From NCBI GenBank assembly GCA_964566965.1, contig CAZMKO010000064.1, forward strand, positions 1-13,605: a stretch of 13,605 nucleotides of DNA, given 5' to 3'. The DNA is from Oleiagrimonas sp964566965. Its GTDB lineage: Bacteria > Pseudomonadota > Gammaproteobacteria > Xanthomonadales > Rhodanobacteraceae. Each line of letters begins with the position of its first letter. The first letter of the stretch is position 1. The translations under genes and the position numbers were made by a program. Shown here in pieces: positions 5,569 to 13,291 of the stretch. The notes below the pieces were generated by a model. The model did not search any database, had not been told where the DNA came from, and worked only from the letters and a program-made list of their open reading frames with translations.

Positions 5569-7017
5569 TCACGGCCGGCAGGCGGCTTCGCGCATCGGTG
5601 CTTCGCCGTCGTTGGCGGCGGCGGTCGGTGGCGGAGCGACGGTATCCGAGAACGGCACGCCGTGGCGCGCGGCACGGTAGATGTCCAGGTCGAGAAGGCC
5701 CTCGCGACGGGCCACCAGGGTCGGCACCAGCGCCTGTCCGGCCACGTTGGTCGCGGTGCGTGCCATGTCCAGGACCGGATCGACGGCCAGCAGCAGGCCG
5801 ACCCCTTCCAGCGGCAGCCCCAGGGTGGAGAGGGTCAGCGTGAGCATGATCACGGCACCGGTCATGCCGGCGGTGGCGGCCGATCCGACCACCGACACCA
5901 CGACGATCAGCAGGTACTGCAGCGGCGCCATGTCGATGCCGTAGAACTGGGCCACGAACATCGCGGCCAGGGCGGGGTAGACGGCTGCGCAGCCGTCCAT
6001 CTTGGTGGTCGCGCCCAGTGGCACCGCGAAGGCGGCGTAGGCGCGCGGCACGCCGAGGTTGTGCTCGGTCACCTGCTGGGTCAGCGGCAGGGTGCCGATC
6101 GACGAGCGGCTGACGAAACCCAGTTGCAGTGCCGGCCATACGCCGGAAAAATACTGCTTCACCGACAAGCCGTGGGCCCGGATCAGCACCGGGTACACCC
6201 CGAACAGCACCAGCGCCAGCCCCAGGTATACGGCGCCGATGAACCATCCCAGCGAGGCCAGCGCGGGCGTGCCGTAAGCCGCCACGGCATGCCCGATCAA
6301 CGCCAGCGTGCCGATCGGTGCCAGACGGATGATCCACCACAGCACCTTTTGCACGATCGCCAGCAGCGACTCGTTGAAGGCCAGGAACGGTTCGGCCTTC
6401 GCGCCGACCTTGAGCGCGGCGATACCCAGTGCCGCGGCCACCACGATCACCTGCAATACGTTGAAGCCCAGGGCGTAGGTGCTCTGCCCGTCCGCCGCGG
6501 TGGCCGTGGAGAGACCCAGCCCCAGGTAGTTGTGTGGAATCAGGCCGACCAGGAAATCCCACCATGAACCGACCGCCGTCGGCGCGGCGGCCGTCAGCGG
6601 TCCGCCGCCGACGTGGTGGCCCGGTTGCAGCACCAGGCCCAGCACGATGCCGATGGACACTGCGATGAACGCCGTGATCGCGAACCACAGCAGTGTTTGC
6701 GCCGCCAGCCGGGCGGCGTTGGTGACGCGCCGCAGGTTGGCGATGCTGGAAATGATGGCGGTGGAAATCAGCGGAATGACGGCGACCTTGAGCAGGTCGA
6801 CGTAGGCGGTGCCGACGGTGTCGAGCAGCGCGGTGAGACGGTTGGGCGAGCCATCGGTCCCGGTGCCCAGAAGAGCCGCGACCGCGCCTGCCGCCACACC
6901 CAGCACCAGGCCGGCACTGACTTGCATGCCAAAGGATGTCAGCCACCATGGCAGCTGCCTGCGGGGCGCGGATACGGTAGCGGTCGGGGTGGTCACGGAA
7001 ACGGCCTCTCGGGTCAC
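5569..7017 (-). CDS. Dicarboxylate/amino acid:cation symporter, TcyP-like (DAACS family)
   Basis: A 482-residue inner-membrane carrier of the glutamate-transporter fold with about eight hydrophobic segments and two hairpins. Hairpin 1 carries SRSSIGTLP (303-311), the segment before the unwound helix reads TTKMDGCA (337-344), hairpin 2 is GSAATAGMTGAVIML, and the substrate/sodium helix is VDPVLDMARTATNVAGQ (412-428). Compared with GltPh, the Asp, Arg and Asn of that helix are kept (D417, R420, N424), but the next sodium ligand, D405 of GltPh, is Q428 here. The RSSIGTLP and MDGCA forms resemble the cystine carrier TcyP more than DctA or GltP, so cystine or an acidic amino acid is the likely substrate; this is not settled. 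The start is GTG at 7017, with GGAGGGG ending 11 bases upstream. An N-terminal tail of about 25 residues and a Pro/Ala-rich C-terminal tail extend beyond the core. Confidence 0.92.
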   Translation of the reverse strand: MTREAVSVTTPTATVSAPRRQLPWWLTSFGMQVSAGLVLGVAAGAVAALLGTGTDGSPNRLTALLDTVGTAYVDLLKVAVIPLISTAIISSIANLRRVTNAARLAAQTLLWFAITAFIAVSIGIVLGLVLQPGHHVGGGPLTAAAPTAVGSWWDFLVGLIPHNYLGLGLSTATAADGQSTYALGFNVLQVIVVAAALGIAALKVGAKAEPFLAFNESLLAIVQKVLWWIIRLAPIGTLALIGHAVAAYGTPALASLGWFIGAVYLGLALVLFGVYPVLIRAHGLSVKQYFSGVWPALQLGFVSRSSIGTLPLTQQVTEHNLGVPRAYAAFAVPLGATTKMDGCAAVYPALAAMFVAQFYGIDMAPLQYLLIVVVSVVGSAATAGMTGAVIMLTLTLSTLGLPLEGVGLLLAVDPVLDMARTATNVAGQALVPTLVARREGLLDLDIYRAARHGVPFSDTVAPPPTAAANDGEAPMREAACRP

Positions 7018-7052
7018 GGTGTTGCGGGCCCCTCCGTGGAACGAGGCATGCG

Positions 7053-7081
7053 AGTCTAGACAGGCGTGCTTAGAACCTGAA
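7053..7081 (-). promoter_or_regulatory. Possible sigma70 promoter of the symporter gene
   Basis: On the minus strand, TTCAGG (7081-7076) and TAGACT (7058-7053) are separated by 17 bases and would start transcription about 30 bases before the GTG. Each box matches the consensus only partly (three and four of six), so this is tentative. Confidence 0.3.
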
Positions 7082-7121
7082 GTAATAAGCCGTCATGTCC
7101 TTATGCCTTCGGGGGCAGGCC

Positions 7122-7153
7122 GCCATCGCGGCCACGGGCCGCTTCCACCGCTC
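7122..7153. repeat. Single diverged REP unit
   Basis: GCCATCGCGGCCACGGGCCG followed by CTTCCAC matches the REP motif with two substitutions, and a CCGCTCCTGC continuation resembles part of an inverted arm. It lies about 50 bases beyond the dinG stop, followed toward the gene by an A6 run (7159-7164). Confidence 0.65.
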
Positions 7154-7199
7154 CTGCAAAAAAGCACGGTTATTCGAGACGCCTTGTACCCGGCCCGAT

Positions 7200-9302
7200 T
7201 CAGCCGCCGTGCTCGATATGGCGCTGGAACGGCGGCAGGGCGGCGAGCATGTTGGCCCCGTAGCGGCGCGTGACCACGCGGCGGTCCAGCAGCACGATGC
7301 GGCCGTGATCGTCCTCGTTGCGGATCAGCCTGCCGCAGTACTGGGTGAGCAGGCGGGTGGCCTGGGGCAGGCTGACTTCGAAGAACGGATTGCGCCCGCG
7401 CGACTCCAGCCATTCGGCATAGGTGGCGCCGACCGGGTCGGTGGGTACGGCGAAGGGAAGCTGGGTGACGACGACGGTCTCGCAAAGCTTGCCGGGAAGG
7501 TCCAGGCCTTCGCCGAAGGAGGCCAGACCGAACAAGGTGCTGCCCTTGCCCGCGGTGATGTCGGCACTGTGTTCGGCCACCAGTTGCGCCTTGCCGCGGG
7601 TGCCCTGGGCGCGTATCCGGCGGACCCGGGCGATGGGCAGCAGCTGCAGTACACGTTCCAGTTTGGCGCGTGAGGTGAACAGCACCAGGTTGCCGGCATC
7701 CCAGTCCAGTTGCGCGTCCAGCCAGTCGCTGACGGCCTGGGCGTGGGCCTCCCGGTCGCCGGGCAGGGCCTCGATGGCGGGCACTTCCAGCGTCGCCTGC
7801 CGGGACAGGTCGAACGGCGAGGGCAGGCTTTGCGTCAGCGCGCCGTCGGGCAGGCCCGCGGCATCGGCGAAATCACGAAAATTGCCGCCCACACTCAAGG
7901 TGGCGGAGGTCAGGACGGCGCCGGCGGCGTTGTCCCACAACACGGCACGCAACAGCGCACCGGCCGACACGCTGGAGGCGTGGCAGGTCAGCTGGCCGTT
8001 GTCGCCCAGGGTGATCCAGCGCGCATGCGGCGGCCGCTCGACGTCGTCGTCGCGCGCCCAGGCGGCCCATGTGCGTACCTGGCGTTCCATGCGTTCCAAC
8101 GCGATGCCCAGCTCGCGCGCCAATGCCTCGCGGGTGGGGCCGCCTTCGGTCATTTCCGTGACCGCGCGGCGTACCGCGCCGAGCCAGCGTTCCAGCTCGG
8201 TGGACAGGGTCGCCAGCACCTGCGCATGGGCGATCCAGGCGTCCGGAAGCTGTCCCAGCGAGGCACGCCAACAGGGTTCGCGCTCGCGCGGGTCGGGTGT
8301 CCAGGCGCCGTGGATGTCGTTTTCCAATGCCTGCAGGTTGTCGATCAGCTCCTGCAACTTCTCCTCGGCGGCGCCGATATCGAGCCGGCCCAGACGCTCC
8401 TTGTCGGTCAGTGAATAGGCTGCCGTGGCCTGGCGCATCAGCTTGCCCAGCTGGCGCCGGGTGATCTCCAGGGGCACGTGGGTGGCGCCGCGTTCGATGG
8501 CCTTGCCCGGCAGGTGGTGACCCTCGTCGATGACGTACAGTGTGGCATCCGGTTTGGGCAGAATGATGCCACCCCAGCCTCCGTTTTCGCCCGGCATGGC
8601 CAGGTCGGACAGCACCAGGTCCTGGTTGGCCACGATGATGTCGGCGTCGTCCACGTCCCGCCGCGCGGCATAGAATGGGCAATGCATGAAATGGGCGCAT
8701 TTGCGCCCCGTGCAGCCGCCGGCGCTGGTGGTGACCAGTGGCCGGATGGCCGGGCCGACGGGTGCCGGCGGATTGTCCAGGTCGCCGTCCCATTCCTTGT
8801 GATCGAAGGCCTGATCCAGCGCGCGCAGGGCGACCTTGTCGCGTTCGGCGGGAGCCTTGCTCCAAAGCGCCAGGTCGGCATCGAAGCCCAGACCCATCTG
8901 GGTATCGTCCAGACTGGCCAGCGCATGGTCGAGATTGCGTGGGCAAAGGTAACGCCCACGGCCCTTGGCCAGCGCCACGCGCGCGCTGGTGCCGCTGATC
9001 TCCAGGTAACGCGGAATGTCCTGGCGGATCAGCTGCTCCTGCAGCGCCACGGTGGCAGTGGCGATCACCAGCTTGCGTTTGGTGGCACGCGCCACTTCCA
9101 CCCCGGCAATGAGATAGGCCATGGACTTGCCGGTGCCGGTGGGCGCCTCGATGACCGCGTTGCCACCCTCGGCCAGCGTGGTGGCGACGCTGGCGATCAT
9201 GCGGTTTTGCGCGCGCCGCGTGCGGTAGCCGGGCAGGCCCTCGCGCAACCGCGTGAAGGCCGTGCGAATCGCCTCCTTGGTGGCGTCGTCGAGCGTGCCC
9301 AT
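7200..9302 (-). CDS. dinG: ATP-dependent DNA helicase DinG
   Basis: A 700-residue superfamily 2 helicase, close to the 716 residues of E. coli DinG. Walker A is APTGTGKS (53-60) and the Walker B/DEAH-type box is DEGH (259-262). Four cysteines, C120, C197, C202 and C208, lie between them in the spacing of the XPD/DinG iron-sulphur domain. The C-terminal helicase motif VI is QYCGRLIRNEDDHGR, followed by LLDRR. DinG unwinds 5'-3', resolves R-loops and DNA structures such as G-quadruplexes, and aids replication through transcribed regions. Its ATG follows the EF-hand gene stop by one base (TGACATG), so it is the third gene of the folE operon and is probably translated by re-initiation. No LexA-type operator was noticed near the operon start. 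It ends with a short spacer that holds a REP unit. Confidence 0.95.
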   Translation of the reverse strand: MGTLDDATKEAIRTAFTRLREGLPGYRTRRAQNRMIASVATTLAEGGNAVIEAPTGTGKSMAYLIAGVEVARATKRKLVIATATVALQEQLIRQDIPRYLEISGTSARVALAKGRGRYLCPRNLDHALASLDDTQMGLGFDADLALWSKAPAERDKVALRALDQAFDHKEWDGDLDNPPAPVGPAIRPLVTTSAGGCTGRKCAHFMHCPFYAARRDVDDADIIVANQDLVLSDLAMPGENGGWGGIILPKPDATLYVIDEGHHLPGKAIERGATHVPLEITRRQLGKLMRQATAAYSLTDKERLGRLDIGAAEEKLQELIDNLQALENDIHGAWTPDPREREPCWRASLGQLPDAWIAHAQVLATLSTELERWLGAVRRAVTEMTEGGPTREALARELGIALERMERQVRTWAAWARDDDVERPPHARWITLGDNGQLTCHASSVSAGALLRAVLWDNAAGAVLTSATLSVGGNFRDFADAAGLPDGALTQSLPSPFDLSRQATLEVPAIEALPGDREAHAQAVSDWLDAQLDWDAGNLVLFTSRAKLERVLQLLPIARVRRIRAQGTRGKAQLVAEHSADITAGKGSTLFGLASFGEGLDLPGKLCETVVVTQLPFAVPTDPVGATYAEWLESRGRNPFFEVSLPQATRLLTQYCGRLIRNEDDHGRIVLLDRRVVTRRYGANMLAALPPFQRHIEHGG

Positions 9303-9303
9303 G

Positions 9304-9636
9304 TCAGCGCGGTGGCGCCATCAGCTCGTGCAGGTCCAGGCAGCCGTCGTGGTTGATGTCCTGGCGGCGGAACTGGCGCGCCACGTTGCGGTGGTGCGCG
9401 TCCAGGGTCAGCGGCGCACGGTGGTCGTTGCCGACGGGCAGTTCGGCGCCGTCCAGCACGCCGTCGCCGTTGGCATCCATGCGCCGAAAGCCCCGGTCCA
9501 TGTAGGCCCGGTATTCGTCGAGACTGACGCAGCCGTCATGGTCGGTGTCGAACATGGCCATCAGCGCCGGCTCGTCGGCCCGCGCCAAGGCGGTGGCCGC
9601 GACCAGCAGGCCGAGGGCAATCACGACCGCGCGCAT
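9304..9636 (-). CDS. Exported EF-hand calcium-binding protein
   Basis: A 110-residue protein. Residues 1-20 are a signal peptide (hydrophobic core VVIALGLLVAATALA, cleavage probably after ARA before DEPA), so the mature protein is likely periplasmic. Three EF-hand calcium loops are visible: DTDHDGCVSLDE (30-41), DANGDGVLDGAE (54-65) and DINHDGCLDLHE (93-104). All have acidic residues at positions 1, 5 and 12 or close equivalents. Two cysteines, C36 and C99, sit at the same position in the first and third loops and could form a disulphide after export. The function is unknown; similar small EF-hand proteins are frequent in Xanthomonadales. It lies between folE and dinG with one-base gaps (TGACATG) at both ends, so it is certainly in their operon, although its periplasmic location shares nothing obvious with them. 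Confidence 0.88.
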   Translation of the reverse strand: MRAVVIALGLLVAATALARADEPALMAMFDTDHDGCVSLDEYRAYMDRGFRRMDANGDGVLDGAELPVGNDHRAPLTLDAHHRNVARQFRRQDINHDGCLDLHELMAPPR

Positions 9637-9637
9637 G

Positions 9638-10228
9638 TCAGCGCGTGTTGCCGTGGATGCCGATGAACTGCAGGAATTCGGCGCGCGTGCGGGCGTCGTC
9701 GCGGAACGCGCCGGTCATGTGGCTGGTGACCATGGACACGCCGCGCTTGTGGATGCCGCGCGTGGTCATGCATTCGTGGCTGGCATCGACGACCACGGCC
9801 ACGCCCAGCGGCTCCAGGTTTTCCTGAATGCACTGGGCGATTTGCGCGGTGAGTTTTTCCTGCACCTGGAAACGCCGCGCGAAACCGTCCACCACACGCG
9901 CCAGCTTGCTGATGCCGACCACACGGTTTTTCGGCAGGTAGCCGACGTGGGCGCGACCGATGATGGGCGCCATGTGGTGTTCGCAATGGCTCTCGAACTC
10001 GATGTCGCGCAGGACCACCATTTCGTCGTAGTCGGCCACTTCCTCGAAGGTGCGGCGCAAATAATCGGCGGGATCCTCGGCATAGCCGGAAAACCAGTCC
10101 TGGTAGGCCTTGACCACACGCTTGGGCGTGTCCAGAAGGCCTTCGCGCGCAATGTCCTCGCCGGCCCAGCTGAGCAGGGTGCGGACGGCGTTCTCGGCTT
10201 CTTCGCGGGTGGGCTTGGTGGCGCTCAT
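9638..10228 (-). CDS. folE: GTP cyclohydrolase I
   Basis: A 196-residue type I GTP cyclohydrolase, which converts GTP to 7,8-dihydroneopterin triphosphate, the first step of folate (and tetrahydrobiopterin) synthesis. The zinc site is seen as C82 and H85 in ESHCEHHMAP (79-88) and C153 in HECMTTRG (151-158), matching C110, H113 and C181 of E. coli FolE. The substrate-binding segment GRAHVGYLP (91-99) is intact. It is cytoplasmic and works as a homodecamer in the family. The ATG at 10228 is preceded by a good GAGGA with 7-base spacing. The frame stays open upstream, but that part runs through REP repeats and is not protein. It is the first gene of the folE - EF-hand - dinG operon. Confidence 0.96.
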   Translation of the reverse strand: MSATKPTREEAENAVRTLLSWAGEDIAREGLLDTPKRVVKAYQDWFSGYAEDPADYLRRTFEEVADYDEMVVLRDIEFESHCEHHMAPIIGRAHVGYLPKNRVVGISKLARVVDGFARRFQVQEKLTAQIAQCIQENLEPLGVAVVVDASHECMTTRGIHKRGVSMVTSHMTGAFRDDARTRAEFLQFIGIHGNTR

Positions 10229-10254
10229 GGCAGGTTCCTCAAGATAACCCGGCA

Positions 10255-10285
10255 AGTGTAGCTGGTCGCGGAATGCGTGGCTCAA
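10255..10285 (-). promoter_or_regulatory. Possible promoter of the folE operon
   Basis: On the minus strand, TACACT (10260-10255) is a fair -10 box about 27 bases before the folE ATG. TTGAGC (10285-10280) lies 19 bases upstream of it, longer than the preferred 17. The position just before folE is right, but the boxes are weak. Confidence 0.3.
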
Positions 10286-10345
10286 CGGGTCGGCAGGTTC
10301 GGCGGGGAGAGGGGTTGGGCCTTCGGGTCGGACAATGGTCTTCAA

Positions 10346-10459
10346 GCCATCGCGGCCATGGGCCGCTCCCACACGGATTTCGTGAAACTCCGAGCGGGCC
10401 CTGTGGGAGATATCGAAAAACCGGCTGTTTTTGTGGGAGCGGCCCATGGCCGCGATGGC
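10346..10459. repeat. Intact REP pair, perfect 27-base inverted arms
   Basis: Arms 10346-10372 and 10433-10459 are exact reverse complements over 27 bases, separated by 60 bases. The spacer holds a partial extra arm (CCTGTGGGAG, 10400-10409), the recurrent TCGAAAAACCGG module (10413-10424) and an AAAAAC/GTTTTT stem (10416-10421 with 10427-10432). It lies between the folE start and the rmuC stop, 30 bases beyond the latter. This is the cleanest copy of the family in the window. Confidence 0.88.
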
Positions 10460-10488
10460 CGGACCTCCCGACGGACCAATATCCGTTC

Positions 10489-11937
10489 TCAGTCGCCGTC
10501 TGCTTCGTCATCGTCGCCGGTCATCTCCGGCAACATGTCCGGCAGATCCTTGAGCACTTCGCCGGCATCCTCCACCGACAGGCTTTCCATGTTGCGCAGC
10601 TTGCGTTCGATGGCACGCGTGCGCACACCGGCGGAGTCGATGCTGTTGCGCACGGTGTCGAGCTGCTTTCGGGTCTTGTCCAGCACCGCGCCGAACTTGC
10701 CGAATTCGGTCTTTACCGCGCTCAGGGTCTGACGTACCTCGTCGGAACGTTTTTCGATGGCCAGGGTGCGAAAACCCATCTGCAGGGCGTTGAGAATGGC
10801 AGTCAGTGTGGTCGGTCCGGCCACGGTGACGCGGTGCTCGCGTTGCAGGGTCTCGAACAAACCGGGGCGACGGATGATCTCGGCGTACAGCCCCTCGGTG
10901 GGCACGAACAGGATCGCGAAGTCGGTGGTGGCCGGCGGGGCGACGTATTTGGCGCGAATGGTTTTGGCTTCGTCGCGGATGCGTCGCTCCAGCGCCTGGC
11001 CGGCGACTTGGGCGGCATCGGCGTCGGCACGCTCCTGGGCGTCCAGCAGGCGCTCGTAATCTTCGCGCGGGAACTTGGCGTCGATGGGCAGCCACACCGC
11101 GTTGCCGTCCTCCGCGCCGGGCATGCGCAGTGCGAACTCCACGCGTTCGTTGCTGTTTGGCACGGTGGCACAGTTGGCCTCGTATTGTTCCGGGGTGAGA
11201 AGCTGCTCCAGCAGCGCGGCCAGTTGTACTTCACCGAGAATGCCGCGTGTCTTGACGTTGCTCAGCACGCGCTTGAGGTCGCCGACGCCGGCGGCCAGAT
11301 TCTGCATCTCGCCGAGCCCGCGTTGCACCGCTTCCAGACGCTCGGAGACCAGTTTGAAGGACTGCCCCAACCGGTTTTCGAGGGTCGACTGCAATTTCTC
11401 GTCAACCGTGTTGCGCATTTTTTCGAGCTGCTGGGCATTGTCCGTCTGCAATCGCTTGAGCTGACCTTCCAGCGTGGTGCGGACCTCGTTCATGCGCTGC
11501 TGATGGTTTTCGCCCAGCTTTTCCAGGCTTTGACGCAATTGCGTACCGAATCGTTCCAGCGATTCGCGGTGGTCGCTGCCGGCCTTGCGGGCATCCTCGG
11601 TCAGCTTGCTGCTGAGCGATTCCATGGCGCGATTGGTGCGTTCGATGCTTTCGCCCAGGCGCTTGTCGAAGCTGTCGATGCGCTCGCGCTGCTGCACACC
11701 CATGGCGTCCAGCTGTTGCTGCACATGGCGGCGGAACTGGTCGAAGGAACCGGCCAACTCACCGCGTCCGGCACGTTGTTCGTCGCGCAGGGTACGTTGC
11801 AGGCGTTCGTTGTCGTCCTTGAGTGCTTCCAGACGCGAAGCCACCCCGGCGTCGCGCTTGCGCAACACCAGCACCAGTTGCAGAACCAGCACGATGGCGA
11901 GCGCGACGAGGATGGCGATGAGGAGGTTGTCGGTCAT
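10489..11937 (-). CDS. rmuC: DNA recombination protein RmuC
   Basis: A 482-residue protein. Residues 4-25 form one membrane anchor (LLIAILVALAIVLVLQLVLV). Residues about 32-225 are charged heptad-rich coiled coil. Residues about 225-430 form the RmuC domain, of the PD-(D/E)XK nuclease superfamily: RGILGEVQLAALLE (231-244, with E236) and LPIDAKFP (283-290, with D286 and K288) are the presumed catalytic core, followed by FAILFVPTEGLYAEI. An acidic tail, EMTGDDDEADGD, ends it. RmuC family proteins limit recombination between inverted repeats in E. coli; biochemical activity is not well defined. It is a single gene, divergent from the FAD oxidoreductase, with 113 bases between their starts. No Shine-Dalgarno sequence is visible before the ATG. 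A TACACT (minus strand, 11973-11968) could be its -10 box. Confidence 0.94.
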   Translation of the reverse strand: MTDNLLIAILVALAIVLVLQLVLVLRKRDAGVASRLEALKDDNERLQRTLRDEQRAGRGELAGSFDQFRRHVQQQLDAMGVQQRERIDSFDKRLGESIERTNRAMESLSSKLTEDARKAGSDHRESLERFGTQLRQSLEKLGENHQQRMNEVRTTLEGQLKRLQTDNAQQLEKMRNTVDEKLQSTLENRLGQSFKLVSERLEAVQRGLGEMQNLAAGVGDLKRVLSNVKTRGILGEVQLAALLEQLLTPEQYEANCATVPNSNERVEFALRMPGAEDGNAVWLPIDAKFPREDYERLLDAQERADADAAQVAGQALERRIRDEAKTIRAKYVAPPATTDFAILFVPTEGLYAEIIRRPGLFETLQREHRVTVAGPTTLTAILNALQMGFRTLAIEKRSDEVRQTLSAVKTEFGKFGAVLDKTRKQLDTVRNSIDSAGVRTRAIERKLRNMESLSVEDAGEVLKDLPDMLPEMTGDDDEADGD

Positions 11938-12050
11938 GAATCAATGCGGCGGAAGAACGTGAACCCCAGTGTACGATGCCGCGTCGCATATCCTGCGAAT
12001 CGCGGCGTGTTGGTGGCATGATGAAGGCGGTCCGTCATGTGGAGAGTGGC
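11938..12050. promoter_or_regulatory. Divergent promoter region of rmuC and the FAD oxidoreductase gene
   Basis: This 113-base spacer must hold both promoters. On the minus strand, TACACT (11973-11968) is a possible -10 for rmuC. On the plus strand, TATCCT (11991-11996) is a weak -10 candidate. GGAG (12041-12044), six bases before the ATG at 12051, is a good ribosome binding site and decides that start over in-frame ATGs at 12018 and 12021. Confidence 0.4.
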
Positions 12051-13247
12051 ATGGAACATGAGTATGACTATCTCATCGTGGGTGGCGGCATGGCCGCGGA
12101 CGCGGCCGCCAAGGCCATCGCCGAGGGCGATCCCGGCGCCAGCGTGGGCATCCTGGGTGACGAGGTGCATGCGCCCTACGAACGCCCGCCGCTGACCAAG
12201 GGCCTGTGGAACGAAGACAAGCCGCCGGCCGAGGTGGTCGACCTGCATACCGTGGACAAGGGGGCGCAGTTGCACCTGGGGCGTCACGCTGTCGACCTGG
12301 ACACCACCAACCGCAGCGTGGACGACAACCAGGGTGACCGCTGGCAATACCGGCGCCTGTTATTGGCCACCGGTTCCACCCCGCGGACGCTGCCACTGAC
12401 GCCGCACGAGCGGATCATCCACTTTCGCACCCTGACCGACTACGAGCAGTTGCGCCGCCTGGCCGGCAAAGGCAGCCACGTGGCAGTGGTCGGTTCGGGC
12501 TTCATTGGTAGCGAAATCGCGGCGGCGCTGGTGGGTGCCGGCTGCAAGGTCACCATGGTGTTTCCCTCGGAAGAGATCGGTGCGGGACGCTTTCCCGATG
12601 GCCTGGCCGATTTCGTCACCGACTACTATCGCGACAAGGGTGTCGCCATGCGCACCGGCGTCAAGGTCGGCGGCGGCAGGGCCGATGACAGCGGCGTGAC
12701 GCTGGAGCTGTCCGACGGCAGCGAGCTGGCCGTCGACGTGGTGGTGGCCGGTCTCGGCGTGACGCCGAACGTGTTGCTGGCCGACAAGGCCGGGCTGGAT
12801 GTCGACGACGGCATCGTGGTCGACGAGCAACTGCGCACCAGCGAGCCGGACATCTGGGCGGCCGGCGACGTGGCCAACTTCCACAACCCGGCTCTGGGTC
12901 GGCGTCTGCGCGTGGAGCACGAGAACGCCGCGATCAGCATGGGTGTGCTGGCGGGAAAGAACATGGCCGGCGACAGCGAAAGCTACCGCGAACTGCCGTT
13001 TTTCTATTCCGACCTGTTCGACCTCGGCTACGAGGCAGTGGGCCTGTTGGACAACCGTCTGGAAGTCTTCGAGGACTGGAAAGTGCCCAACCGCGAGGGC
13101 GTGGTCTATTACCTGGACGCCGGGCGCGTGCGCGGCGTGCTGCTGTGGAACGTCTGGGGCCAGGTCGAAGCCGCCCGCTATCTCATCGCCCAGCCCGGGC
13201 CCGTCGACATGGAATCGTTGCGAGGGCGTATTCCGCGAGCGGTGTAG
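12051..13247 (+). CDS. AIF-like FAD-dependent NAD(P)H oxidoreductase
   Basis: A 398-residue flavoprotein of the pyridine-nucleotide disulphide reductase-like class, lacking the redox CxxxxC pair. Visible parts are the N-terminal FAD dinucleotide fold YLIVGGGMAAD (7-17), ERPPLTKGLW (44-53), LLLATGSTPR (103-112), the NAD(P)-binding VVGSGFIGSE (146-155), and the second FAD contact DIWAAGDVANF (267-277). The C-terminal SDLFDLGYEAVGLLD (320-334) is like that of the apoptosis-inducing factor group rather than ferredoxin reductases such as BphA4. It probably moves electrons from NAD(P)H to an unknown acceptor (quinone, rubredoxin or dioxygenase partner). No partner gene is nearby. The ATG at 12051 has GGAG six bases upstream; two ATGs 30-33 bases further up have poorer sites. 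It is the only plus-strand gene here. Family sure, substrate unknown. Confidence 0.9.
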   Translation: MEHEYDYLIVGGGMAADAAAKAIAEGDPGASVGILGDEVHAPYERPPLTKGLWNEDKPPAEVVDLHTVDKGAQLHLGRHAVDLDTTNRSVDDNQGDRWQYRRLLLATGSTPRTLPLTPHERIIHFRTLTDYEQLRRLAGKGSHVAVVGSGFIGSEIAAALVGAGCKVTMVFPSEEIGAGRFPDGLADFVTDYYRDKGVAMRTGVKVGGGRADDSGVTLELSDGSELAVDVVVAGLGVTPNVLLADKAGLDVDDGIVVDEQLRTSEPDIWAAGDVANFHNPALGRRLRVEHENAAISMGVLAGKNMAGDSESYRELPFFYSDLFDLGYEAVGLLDNRLEVFEDWKVPNREGVVYYLDAGRVRGVLLWNVWGQVEAARYLIAQPGPVDMESLRGRIPRAV

Positions 13248-13291
13248 GTGTGCGGTGACGGGGAGGCACGGCGTTTCGGGGGCGGCGCAAA

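Noticed and set aside
10229..10447. N-terminal extension of the folE frame
   Set aside because: It translates REP sequence; the ATG at 10228 has a good ribosome binding site and the usual FolE length.
10433..10459. REP hairpins as intrinsic terminators
   Set aside because: The GCGGCC/GGCCGC stems are not followed by a U-run on the strand of the gene they trail, so only an accessory role is plausible.
10273..12021. 582-codon open frame on the plus strand opposite rmuC
   Set aside because: It starts inside REP repeats and covers the rmuC coding region; RmuC motifs on the minus strand are complete.
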